From: Methylococcales bacterium
GTDB taxonomy: Bacteria; Pseudomonadota; Gammaproteobacteria; Methylococcales; UBA1147
DNA length: 28,272 nt
NCBI GenBank assembly: GCA_024958995.1
Contig: JANXGZ010000259.1
Span: forward strand, 1 to 28,272
Reading direction: 5' to 3'
The notes beneath the pieces were generated by a model that was not told where the DNA came from, did not search any database, and saw nothing but the letters and a program-made list of their open reading frames with translations. The translations under genes and the position numbers were made by a program. Below are positions 16,344 through 24,486 of the stretch, piece by piece (the stretch's first letter is position 1; each line of letters starts with the position of its first letter).

Positions 16344-17456
16344 TCAGGCAACAGTCGGCGTTGCTGTCCGATCTCGGATCATCTGCTTAGCCATTCGGTT
16401 TGCCAGTCGGTGACTGGGGACATTTTCCGCTTGAGATCGCGTTAAAATTTCCATGACTGACAAGTAAATGCCTTCAATATGACGCTTGCATGATGCAGCA
16501 TCGGAACCATAGACGATGTGAATCAGCCCGCCCGCATTAACCACATAGTCAGGTACGTAAGTGACACCGCGCTGAAACAGGCGGTCCCCCCAACTGTCGT
16601 CAGCCAATTGGTTGTTGGCTGAACCGCAGACGATTTTGGCCTGAATCAGGTTTGTTGTTTCTTGATTGATGATGCCACCCAAAGCACAAGGACACAGAAT
16701 GTCACAGCGACTGGATAAAATGGCACCGGGGTCCAGCAGTTCAGCGCCGAATTTGTCAGCAAAGCCTTGCATTACTTCTGGGCTTAAATCACTAACCGCT
16801 AGACGGGCACCTTGCTCATGCAACATTTCAGCAAGTGCGAAACCGACCTTGCCTATGCCCTGGACGGCAATTCTCAGATTTTCAAAATCATCGCGGTCTA
16901 GTATTACCTTAACCGCCGCTTGTAGGCCCTTGAGAACGCCTTTGGCCGTATCTTTCGACGGATCGCCTGAATCAAAACTCGTTCCGAGTACATGGGGAGT
17001 TTTGCGGCGGATGATATCCATGTCCTTGCTGCAGGTGCCCACATCCACCGAGGTGACATAGCGACCATTGAGGCTGTTGATAAATTGCCCATAGGTTTCA
17101 AAATAGACTTTGCGGTCGACGATTTTCTCAGGCCTAAGTAACACCGCCTTGCCTCCACCGTAGGGCAACTGAGCAAAAGCACTTTTGTAAGTCATTCCTT
17201 GAGCAAGACACACAACGTCCGCAAGCGCTTCCGATTCAGTGGCGTAGGAAATACACCGGGTACCACCCAGCGCCGGTCCGTGTTGACTATTGTGAATAGC
17301 GATAATGGCTTTTAGTCCGACAGCCGAATCGTATCTAAAATGAAGCTCTTCCAGACCCAGGTCGTGAGCCCATCCAAAGGCGCCTTTGACCGGTCTAGGA
17401 GACAATCCAACCAAAGCGCTGACAGGGCGCTCATTTGACAGCAAGGTCTTTAACAT
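16344..17456 (-). CDS. Leucine (branched-chain amino acid) dehydrogenase
   Basis: 370 residues from ATG 17456, preceded by GGAGGG; GTG 17459 would add one residue. A Glu/Leu/Phe/Val dehydrogenase with Gly-Gly-Thr-Arg (64-67), substrate Lys K91 and catalytic Lys K103 in Tyr-Gly-Gly-Gly-Lys-Ala. Their 12-residue spacing matches Bacillus leucine dehydrogenase (K68/K80). The Rossmann Gly-Ile-Gly-Lys-Val-Gly lies in the C-terminal half. It converts Leu, Val and Ile to 2-oxo acids with NAD, releasing ammonia, and so feeds the BCKDH genes just downstream. Phenylalanine dehydrogenase is the main alternative from sequence alone; context favours branched-chain substrates. The gap of 112 bp to the preceding lyase gene could hold an internal promoter. 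Confidence 0.92.
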   Translation of the reverse strand: MLKTLLSNERPVSALVGLSPRPVKGAFGWAHDLGLEELHFRYDSAVGLKAIIAIHNSQHGPALGGTRCISYATESEALADVVCLAQGMTYKSAFAQLPYGGGKAVLLRPEKIVDRKVYFETYGQFINSLNGRYVTSVDVGTCSKDMDIIRRKTPHVLGTSFDSGDPSKDTAKGVLKGLQAAVKVILDRDDFENLRIAVQGIGKVGFALAEMLHEQGARLAVSDLSPEVMQGFADKFGAELLDPGAILSSRCDILCPCALGGIINQETTNLIQAKIVCGSANNQLADDSWGDRLFQRGVTYVPDYVVNAGGLIHIVYGSDAASCKRHIEGIYLSVMEILTRSQAENVPSHRLANRMAKQMIRDRTATPTVA

Positions 17457-17568
17457 CACTGCCCTCCGACCGTAGAGTTCTCAATCAGTAAGACCCCAAG
17501 TTGGGCCAAAAATTCCTGTTGAATGGGTAAAGTGATGGCAAAAACAAGGCTTAGCGCTGACCTGGGGA

Positions 17569-18519
17569 CTAAGGGGTTTCTTCACGGTAGAAGGCTTTAT
17601 CATCGGCCGCTAATTGCTTCAGTTGGCCCCGAAAGCGTCCACTCAATGTCTGCAGGGCCTGCAGGTCGATGCCGTGTGCGAACCCCAGCCGGTCAAGCAA
17701 CAAAACGGCATCTTCCGTGGCTATATTACCGGCAGCGCCGCGGACAAACGGGCAGCCGCCTAGTCCAGCAATAGCCGTATCGAAACAACTGATCCCGCAA
17801 CGAAGAGCGATGTCAAGATTGGACAAGCCCTGTTCGCAGTCGTTGTGAAAGTGGACGGAAATTTTTTCAAGGGGAATTCTCCCGGAGATTTCATGCAACA
17901 TTTCGCCAACCTGGTTGCCTGTGGCGTTGCCGACTGTGTCAGCCAAACACACCTGATCGCAACCGAAATCGTTGACCTTTTCCGCGATCCATCCGACCCG
18001 GTCGACGTCAATTTTGCCTTCATCGGGACATCCAAAGGCACAGGAAATGTAGGTTCGGACGCGGAATCCCTCAGCTTTTGCCCGCGCCGTGATGAATTGA
18101 ATGTCATGCAGACTTTCCTCGATCGTACGCCCGATATTTTTAAGCGAAAAACTGTCAGAAGCTGCGCACAAAAGAGCGATGCTACTAGCCGCACATCGCT
18201 GGGCACGCTGAAGTCCAATGTTCGAGGCTACAAGCAAAATATAATTATCGCCGGGATTGCGCTGCACCCGCCTGTACACCGCTTCACTGTCAACCATCCG
18301 GGGTACTTTACGGCTTGAAACAAGACTGCCGATTTCGATGTTTTGCAGGCCGCACTTGTTCAGCTCCTGAATCAGGTCGACACGCTGTTCCACCGTAAGA
18401 GTCCAGGGGAGACTTTGCAGGCCATCTCTTGGACCGACTTCGACGATGGTGACCTTTTTTGCCAGATCGGTTGGGTAAGTTCCAGACCCGGGATTCGGGC
18501 GGATGTCATGTAGATTCAT
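17569..18519 (-). CDS. Hydroxymethylglutaryl-CoA lyase family protein
   Basis: 316 residues with the DRE-TIM lyase fold. Visible: Glu-Val-Gly-Pro-Arg-Asp-Gly-Leu-Gln with R31 and metal ligand D32, metal ligands H223 and H225, and catalytic C256 in Gly-Leu-Gly-Gly-Cys-Pro-Phe. It should cleave HMG-CoA to acetyl-CoA and acetoacetate, the last leucine step, supplying the acetoacetyl-CoA synthetase encoded nearby. One oddity is His-Phe-His-Asn-Asp where classical HMG-CoA lyases have His-x-His-Asp-Thr, together with Cys-Pro-Phe in place of Cys-Pro-Tyr. Related lyases acting on other 3-hydroxy-3-methyl acyl-CoAs show similar changes, so the substrate is likely but not certain. The start overlaps the hydratase stop as ATGA. 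Confidence 0.85.
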   Translation of the reverse strand: MNLHDIRPNPGSGTYPTDLAKKVTIVEVGPRDGLQSLPWTLTVEQRVDLIQELNKCGLQNIEIGSLVSSRKVPRMVDSEAVYRRVQRNPGDNYILLVASNIGLQRAQRCAASSIALLCAASDSFSLKNIGRTIEESLHDIQFITARAKAEGFRVRTYISCAFGCPDEGKIDVDRVGWIAEKVNDFGCDQVCLADTVGNATGNQVGEMLHEISGRIPLEKISVHFHNDCEQGLSNLDIALRCGISCFDTAIAGLGGCPFVRGAAGNIATEDAVLLLDRLGFAHGIDLQALQTLSGRFRGQLKQLAADDKAFYREETP

Positions 18520-19298
18520 TGTTCTCTGGGATCAATCCAGGTTGCTAGGCGTTTTTCCATGAATGCGCAGACACCTTCCCGAGCTTCATCGCCAAGACCG
18601 ATTTTTGCGGTACGCTGCACCGTTAATTCTTTGAGTTTCTGATCGAAACGCGAATTAGCAATCTCTTGGAATAGCTTGAGGGTCTGTCTAATTGCCCCTG
18701 GACCGCCTTTGATGATTTCGAGAGCAAGTCCCCGAGCAACGGAATCCAGTTGATCGGGATCGGTAACTTCATGAACCAGCCCCAAGCGCAGCGCCTGTAT
18801 CGAATCAAAGGTTTCAGCAGTGAGAAAATATCGTTTGGCTTGGTGCTGACCGATGGCACGGATGATGTACGGCGCGATGACAGACGGGATAAGGCCTAAC
18901 CGAACTTCGGAAAACCTGAAGTTGGACGTCCGGCTGGCCACGGCAATATCGCAACAAGCGACCAGCCCCACCCCACCACCAACAACGAACCCATTGACCA
19001 CCGCGAGTGTTGGTTTTGGCAGATGGTGCAAACGCCACATCACTTCAGCGATGGTTCTGGCAACTGCATGACTGTCGGTAGCAGAATGCAGCCAGCCAAG
19101 ATCCATCCCAGTGCAAAAGCAGGGGCCGGTGGAAGCGAGCACAACGACCCGTACCCTCGGATCATCCTCAACAGTCTGCAGTCGTTCCATTATTTCCGCG
19201 CAGATTACTTGATTCAAGGCATTGTGCCGATGGCGCCGATTCAAGGTCAGCGTTGCGATGCCGGCACTATCGATCCGCAGCGAACAGTTTTCCGTCAT
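18516..19298 (-). CDS. Enoyl-CoA hydratase family protein, probable methylglutaconyl-CoA hydratase
   Basis: 260 residues, a crotonase. The oxyanion-hole segments are Cys-Thr-Gly-Met-Asp-Leu (about 62-67) and Val-Val-Gly-Gly-Gly-Val-Gly-Leu (about 105-112). The second catalytic region reads Phe-Ser-Glu-Val-Arg-Leu-Gly-Leu-Ile-Pro. The first catalytic Glu of mitochondrial-type hydratases is replaced by Gly, as I recall for the bacterial LiuC group. It would hydrate 3-methylglutaconyl-CoA to HMG-CoA, directly ahead of the lyase it overlaps by ATGA. AAGGAG upstream of ATG 19298 is a strong ribosome site. It heads the seven-gene minus-strand operon. A general short-chain enoyl-CoA hydratase is the alternative. 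Confidence 0.87.
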   Translation of the reverse strand: MTENCSLRIDSAGIATLTLNRRHRHNALNQVICAEIMERLQTVEDDPRVRVVVLASTGPCFCTGMDLGWLHSATDSHAVARTIAEVMWRLHHLPKPTLAVVNGFVVGGGVGLVACCDIAVASRTSNFRFSEVRLGLIPSVIAPYIIRAIGQHQAKRYFLTAETFDSIQALRLGLVHEVTDPDQLDSVARGLALEIIKGGPGAIRQTLKLFQEIANSRFDQKLKELTVQRTAKIGLGDEAREGVCAFMEKRLATWIDPREQ

Positions 19299-19591
19299 GG
19301 TTCTTCTCCTTCCCGGTCATTTAACGAGTCCATTAAGGAGGTTTCAGGCGGCACCAGAACAAGCATCAAGGAAGCTCTATTCAGGTCTTCGTTGAAAAGT
19401 CAGAGGACCGTTTGAAGAAACCGAAGTATTAACCAAACTCATCAATCAATGGTTGGCACTGTCGAGCCTGCAGATCCGCGATTAGGATCCAGTCAATTCT
19501 TGGACCATTTGGATGCCGACAAATTCAGCGTAACCCCTTGAACGATGTGTATTCAGTCGAGTCGAAGCTTGAAAAGCCGAAGGAACCTGAG
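19299..19591. promoter_or_regulatory. Divergent intergenic region, hydratase operon / acetoacetyl-CoA synthetase
   Basis: 293 bp between start codons on opposite strands, so both promoters should lie here. A ribosome-site-like AAGGAGG near 19335 is not followed by any start codon on the plus strand. No convincing -35/-10 pair or operator palindrome was found by eye. Confidence 0.45.
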
Positions 19592-21568
19592 ATGAATCCA
19601 ATCCTATGGCAATCGTCGGAAGAAACACGCCGTCAGGCGAACGTCAGCCGTTTCATGGAACAGATTAGCGCCGATACTGGCGTTCCATTTCGGGATTATG
19701 ACGCACTTTATCAATGGTCCTTGCGAAACACCGAGGCATTCTGGAAGCATCTATGGGATTTTGCCGGCGTTGTTGCCCTTGTCAGGGGCGACAACGTACT
19801 GCTTCAGGACGGCCGGATGTCAGGCGCAAGATGGTTTCCCAGCGCCCGGCTCAACTACGCTGAAAACCTGCTGATCAAATGCCAAGAGGCTTCTCCCGCC
19901 CTGATCGTTTGCAATGAATACGGCGTGGCACGGCAGATATCCGGCAAGACACTCTATCAATCCGTGTCCCGGCTAGCCCAAGCCCTGCGTGCCGTCGGGC
20001 TAAAACCGGCCGACCGGGTGGCTGCAGTTTTACCGAATTCTGCCGAGGCCTTGGTTGCGATGCTGGCGACAGCCAGCATCGGCGCGGTCTGGAGTTGTTG
20101 CTCGCCAGATTTCGGTGTTGAAGCCATCACCGATCGTTTCGAACAAATTCAGCCTAAGGTTTTGTTCTTATGCCAAAGTCACGTCTTCAAGGGAAAACTT
20201 TATCCCCATGAAGCACAAAATCACGCCCTGCTACAAGCCTTAGATTTCCAGAATACCGCCATTGTGGTTCCCGATGAGCAATCTCAAAAGCCGAATGATG
20301 GATCGATCCTTTGGGAAGATTTTCAAGCCGGTTATGACCCGAAGAACCCCCTGGATTTCGCCCAATTACCCTTTGAGCATCCCTTATTCATTCTGTTCTC
20401 ATCGGGCACAACTGGAAAGCCGAAATGCATTGTGCACAGTAGCGGCGGCACACTCATACAGCACCTAAAGGAACACCTGCTGCATGTCGACATTCGTCCA
20501 CGCGAGCGATTCTTCTATTACACCAGTTGCGGTTGGATGATGTGGAACTGGCTGGCAAGCGGACTGGCAAGCGGTGCAACATTGGTTTTGTATGACGGCT
20601 CGCCTTTGTACCCAGATGCGGATGTGCTATTCAACCTCGTCGATACACATCGCATCAACATTCTGGGTGTTTCGGCCAAATACATCGACGGACTGCGCAA
20701 ACAGGACGTTAACCCGAGCGAAACCCACAATCTGGCATCCCTTAAAACAATGCTTTCCACGGGTTCACCGCTTTTGCCCGAGAGTTTCGATTACGTCTAT
20801 CAGTCCGTGAAGAAAGACGTCTGCCTGTCATCCATTTGCGGCGGTACGGATATCGTATCGTGCTTTGTTTTAGGTAGCCCTATCCTTCCAGTCAGGCGCG
20901 GCGAAATCCAATGCCGGGGGTTGGCTATGGCGGTCAAAGCATTTGATCAACAGGGAAATGCTTTGACAGCAGAAAAAGGCGAACTGGTCTGCACAAAACC
21001 CTTTCCTTCAGTGCCCGTGGGCTTTCTCGGTGATCCTGGGGATATCCGCTTTCAGAAAAGTTATTTCGAACGCTATCCGGGAGTCTGGCACCAAGGCGAT
21101 TATATAGAATTAACCGGAAACGGCGGCGTGATTGTTTATGGCCGTTCCGATTCGGTACTCAATCCCGGTGGGGTCAGAATAGGTACAGCGGAAATCTACC
21201 GGCGGGTGGAAGAATTCGATCAGATTCTGGAAAGTGTGGCGGTGGGCCTGGAGAGGGAGGGTGACTGTGAAGTACTTTTGTTCGTTCTGTTGCGCGACGG
21301 CGTTAGACTGGACGATGATCTAAAAGCTCGCATCAGCCAGCGCCTTTTACAGCAGGCATCACCGCGACACGTTCCGTCGGCAATTTTTCAGGTTGCCGAT
21401 ATTCCTCGAACGAGGAATGGGAAAATATCCGAGCTTGCCGTCAGCAACATCGTCAATGGGAACGCTGTGAACAACAGCAGTGCCTTGGAGGACCCCGAAG
21501 TACTAGAAGAGTATCGCCGGATAGCGCAGCACCTAGCGGCCCAGCGAATGGCTCCTGCAATCTCTTGA
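19592..21568 (+). CDS. Acetoacetyl-CoA synthetase
   Basis: 658 residues from ATG 19592, which has AAGGA upstream; the earlier TTG at 19538 has no ribosome site. An ANL-superfamily adenylate-forming enzyme. The P-loop-like Phe-Ser-Ser-Gly-Thr-Thr-Gly-Lys-Pro-Lys is at about 268-277, and the C-terminal Lys-containing Arg-Asn-Gly-Lys-Ile-Ser-Glu-Leu supplies the adenylation-step lysine. Length, the N-terminal ACAS-N-like region with Asn-Tyr-Ala-Glu-Asn, and Cys-Gly-Gly-Thr-Asp-Ile all fit AacS. It activates acetoacetate with ATP and CoA to acetoacetyl-CoA, recovering the carbon released by HMG-CoA lyase for the thiolase. Acetyl/propionyl-CoA synthetase is less likely given these motifs. Confidence 0.92.
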   Translation: MNPILWQSSEETRRQANVSRFMEQISADTGVPFRDYDALYQWSLRNTEAFWKHLWDFAGVVALVRGDNVLLQDGRMSGARWFPSARLNYAENLLIKCQEASPALIVCNEYGVARQISGKTLYQSVSRLAQALRAVGLKPADRVAAVLPNSAEALVAMLATASIGAVWSCCSPDFGVEAITDRFEQIQPKVLFLCQSHVFKGKLYPHEAQNHALLQALDFQNTAIVVPDEQSQKPNDGSILWEDFQAGYDPKNPLDFAQLPFEHPLFILFSSGTTGKPKCIVHSSGGTLIQHLKEHLLHVDIRPRERFFYYTSCGWMMWNWLASGLASGATLVLYDGSPLYPDADVLFNLVDTHRINILGVSAKYIDGLRKQDVNPSETHNLASLKTMLSTGSPLLPESFDYVYQSVKKDVCLSSICGGTDIVSCFVLGSPILPVRRGEIQCRGLAMAVKAFDQQGNALTAEKGELVCTKPFPSVPVGFLGDPGDIRFQKSYFERYPGVWHQGDYIELTGNGGVIVYGRSDSVLNPGGVRIGTAEIYRRVEEFDQILESVAVGLEREGDCEVLLFVLLRDGVRLDDDLKARISQRLLQQASPRHVPSAIFQVADIPRTRNGKISELAVSNIVNGNAVNNSSALEDPEVLEEYRRIAQHLAAQRMAPAIS

Positions 21569-21598
21569 TAGCCTCGCATCCAACGAAAGCCCTGGCCC

Positions 21599-21618
21599 GG
21601 TATTTTATAAAAAATACC
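21599..21618. terminator. Probable bidirectional terminator hairpin
   Basis: GGTATTTT and AAAATACC form a perfect 8-bp stem around a 4-base loop between the convergent acetoacetyl-CoA synthetase and prpD genes. The A/T-rich arms give a U-rich tract in either orientation. The stem is short and weak, so efficiency is uncertain. Confidence 0.5.
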
Positions 21619-21621
21619 CTG

Positions 21622-23046
21622 TCACACAACGAATAAATCTAGGAAATGGTTGGTCGGCATACCTTCCAGTAAGGATGGATTATCGAATTTCTCAACAATC
21701 TCGTTACAGCGCTCTCGGGGCAGGCAAGTTGCGATATTGGCGACAAACTTCTGTTTCAACAGAGGAATTGCTTCTTGACGTCGTTTCCTATGGCCCAAGG
21801 GGTATTCGATCAGAACATTCTCTGTACTACTACCGTCAACAAAATGAACTTGGACTGCATTCGCGATCGAGCGTTTTTCAGGGTCCAGATAATCACGGCT
21901 GAACCCGCTATTTTCAAAAATCCGTATTTTTCTTATCAGCCGTTCAATTCGCGGATCGGCCGCAATCTTGTCACTATAATGTTCTCGGCCGAGTTCGCCG
22001 TAAATCATTGCTACAGCAACCATATACTGAAGGCAGTGATCCCGGTCCGAGGGATTCCGCAATATGCCTTCCTTGTTGATGATCCGACATGCTGACTCCT
22101 GGGTCTCGATAACAACCTGCCTGACCGCATCGAGCCTGCACTTAACTTCAGGATACAGACGGATCGCCGCTTCAACCGCTGTTTGACCATGGAATTCCCC
22201 TGGGTACAACACCTTGAACAGAATATTTTCCATCACATAACTGTCAAAAGACCGTTGCATTCTGAGAGGCTGTCCGCCCAACAAAACTGCCGAAAAGCCC
22301 CAATCGGGTTCCGAAAGCACCCTCTCATACCCCGGTTCGCCCTGTATTGCCATAAAAGCCAGACGAACCGCCCGACTGGCTGCGTCTCCGGCTGCCCAAC
22401 TCTTCCTTGAGCCGGTATTGGCTCCCTGACGGTATATTCTCAACGGAGCACCATCAACCCACGCATTCGATATCGCACTGATAATTTCCTTGCGTCCACC
22501 GCCGAGTAAGCTGGTGACTACCGCAGTGCTGGCTACCCGCACCAGTAGAACATGATCCAAACCAACTCGGTTAAATGCATTGTCCAGCGCAATGACCCCC
22601 TGAATCTCGTAAGCTTTGATCATGCCAGACAAGAGGTAGCCAATGCTGACAACAGATCGGTTCAGGGCAACGGCGTTGCGGCTGACATAATCGGATACCG
22701 CAAGCATTGCAGCAAGGTTATCGGATGGGTGCCCCCATTCTGCCGCCAACCAGGTATCGTTAAAATCAAGCCACCGTACCATTGTCCCAATATTAAATGC
22801 TGCCTGAACGGGATCCAATTGGTAAGACGTTCCGGGCACTCGGACACCATTGTCCAGTTCTGCTCCTGCTACTACTGGCCCAAGCAACCGCCGACAGTCT
22901 GGCTCTCTCAGTGCCAGTAGTCCACAACCAAGAGCATCCATCAGGCAATAGCATGCAGTACGCCTCACCTCGCCGTCAGATGGGTTGCCCAGTACGTAGT
23001 CTGCAATATCCTCAAACAGCTTTTCGGGTACCGGTTCCTCGCTCAT
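21622..23046 (-). CDS. prpD: 2-Methylcitrate dehydratase (MmgE/PrpD family)
   Basis: 474 residues, standard PrpD length. It has the MmgE/PrpD signature Asp-Phe-Asn-Asp-Thr-Trp followed by Glu-Trp-Gly-His-Pro-Ser-Asp-Asn (94-110), and Tyr-Pro-Gly-Glu-Phe-His-Gly-Gln-Thr in the middle of the protein. This arrangement matches the PrpD branch rather than cis-aconitate decarboxylase. It dehydrates 2-methylcitrate in the methylcitrate cycle that oxidises propionyl-CoA to pyruvate. It follows the methylcitrate synthase gene by 21 bp, so the two are co-transcribed. Methylisocitrate lyase (PrpB) is not in the window. Confidence 0.92.
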   Translation of the reverse strand: MSEEPVPEKLFEDIADYVLGNPSDGEVRRTACYCLMDALGCGLLALREPDCRRLLGPVVAGAELDNGVRVPGTSYQLDPVQAAFNIGTMVRWLDFNDTWLAAEWGHPSDNLAAMLAVSDYVSRNAVALNRSVVSIGYLLSGMIKAYEIQGVIALDNAFNRVGLDHVLLVRVASTAVVTSLLGGGRKEIISAISNAWVDGAPLRIYRQGANTGSRKSWAAGDAASRAVRLAFMAIQGEPGYERVLSEPDWGFSAVLLGGQPLRMQRSFDSYVMENILFKVLYPGEFHGQTAVEAAIRLYPEVKCRLDAVRQVVIETQESACRIINKEGILRNPSDRDHCLQYMVAVAMIYGELGREHYSDKIAADPRIERLIRKIRIFENSGFSRDYLDPEKRSIANAVQVHFVDGSSTENVLIEYPLGHRKRRQEAIPLLKQKFVANIATCLPRERCNEIVEKFDNPSLLEGMPTNHFLDLFVV

Positions 23047-23067
23047 GATCTCGGTTCTTCCTGGATC

Positions 23068-24195
23068 TCAGCTTCTATTTTCTAATGGTACATATCGGCG
23101 TTTTACCGGGCCTGTATAAACTGCTCCAGGCCGGATTAACATATTGTCACTGCGTTGCTCAACAATATGGGCTCCCCATCCGGCGACCCTCGAACAAACG
23201 AACAACGGGGTGAAAAGACGTGTTGGAATGCTAAGAACGTGATAAAAAGAAGCACTGTAAAAATCGAGGTTTGGGAATAGATTTTTTCGCTCACGCATCA
23301 GCTTTTCGATCGCCTCCGATATGTGGAACAGATGGCGTTGATCAGACTTTTCTGCCAGCTTCCGGGCCCAGTGCTTAATCACCGCACTACGGGGATCCGA
23401 TTTTTTATAGACGGCGTGACCGAACCCCATGATTTTGGCATGCTGATCAAGCAAGCAATTGACTTCGTTGACAGCCGCCTCGGGGGATTTGAAGCGGCTG
23501 ATCAGACTCATTGCAGCTTCGTTCGCCCCCCCATGCAGAGGACCTTTTAACGTGCCAATGGCACTGGTGATCGCCGAATAGGTATCGGACAAAGTCGAGG
23601 CACAGGCCCTGGCATTGAAAGTCGATGCGTTGAATTCATGCTCGGCATAAAGGATTAACGATACGTCCATCCCTCTCCTCTGCGTTTCACTCGGATTTTT
23701 GCCCAGTAGCTGTTGCAGAATATAGGCTGCGGTGCTTCGCTCGTCGCTCTGGGTACCGATCCTTTTACCCGTTGTTGAAAAGTGGAACCAGTAAGCCAGC
23801 ATCGCCGGAAAAACGGAAATCAGACGATCTGTGATTCCCTGGGCATTTGTTTCTGAGGGGGATCCCTCGGGCTCCAGTGTGCCCAGCATCGAACAGCTCG
23901 TTCGCATTACATCCATTGGCGATGTCGACTCTGGAATGCGTTCCAGAACATCCTTAAGGCTGTTCGGAATAGTCCTCATAGAAACCAGTCGGTCGACATA
24001 ATCCGCCAACTGTTTGGGTGTCGGGAGAGCTCCGTACACTAAAAGATAGGCAACTTCTTCGAAAACCGCGTGGTGAGCGAGATCAACGATATCGTAACCC
24101 CGATAGGACAAACTGTTACCTTCTCTACCTACGGTTGCGATGGCTGTCTTACCGACTGAAACTCCGCGAAGCCCCGCGTGAATTTGACTATCCAT
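23068..24195 (-). CDS. prpC: 2-Methylcitrate synthase
   Basis: 375 residues, the short length of methylcitrate synthases rather than the ~430 of type II citrate synthase. The N-terminus begins Gly-Leu-Arg-Gly-Val, typical of PrpC. Catalytic residues visible are H221 in Leu-His-Gly-Gly-Ala-Asn-Glu, H260 in Gly-Phe-Gly-His-Ala-Val-Tyr, and the Asp of Leu-Asp-Phe-Tyr-Ser-Ala-Ser. It condenses propionyl-CoA with oxaloacetate. Propionyl-CoA would come from isoleucine (and possibly valine) via the neighbouring genes. The ATG follows AGGCGGA at good spacing. Dual citrate/methylcitrate activity is common in this group. Confidence 0.92.
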   Translation of the reverse strand: MDSQIHAGLRGVSVGKTAIATVGREGNSLSYRGYDIVDLAHHAVFEEVAYLLVYGALPTPKQLADYVDRLVSMRTIPNSLKDVLERIPESTSPMDVMRTSCSMLGTLEPEGSPSETNAQGITDRLISVFPAMLAYWFHFSTTGKRIGTQSDERSTAAYILQQLLGKNPSETQRRGMDVSLILYAEHEFNASTFNARACASTLSDTYSAITSAIGTLKGPLHGGANEAAMSLISRFKSPEAAVNEVNCLLDQHAKIMGFGHAVYKKSDPRSAVIKHWARKLAEKSDQRHLFHISEAIEKLMRERKNLFPNLDFYSASFYHVLSIPTRLFTPLFVCSRVAGWGAHIVEQRSDNMLIRPGAVYTGPVKRRYVPLENRS

Positions 24196-24486
24196 GAATT
24201 TTCCGCCTGTTCAGGCCGCGTTAGATATTATGTGCTGGCGAAAACTTACCTGAACTCTCCTAATGGTAATCTGGTCAACACGTTTTACCAGTCCGCTCCT
24301 GAGTTTTAGGAACTAGGCCAGTTTTAGACTGGAGTTAAATGCCTGGAGTTCAACACAATGGTACGGATACCCTGCGCTAAACCACGGCTCTTGAGAAAGA
24401 AGGCGGATGAAAAATCGGTGTAACTACGGACCAACAAGCCTCTGTTAGCTTAAAGCGGGCTTCAACTTTGGACCAGGGAACAGCTT
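24196..24486. promoter_or_regulatory. Divergent intergenic region, prpC / tryptophan dioxygenase
   Basis: 291 bp between opposite start codons. It holds a small inverted repeat CCAGT-5-ACTGG at 24318-24332. I found no promoter hexamers good enough to call. Confidence 0.4.
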
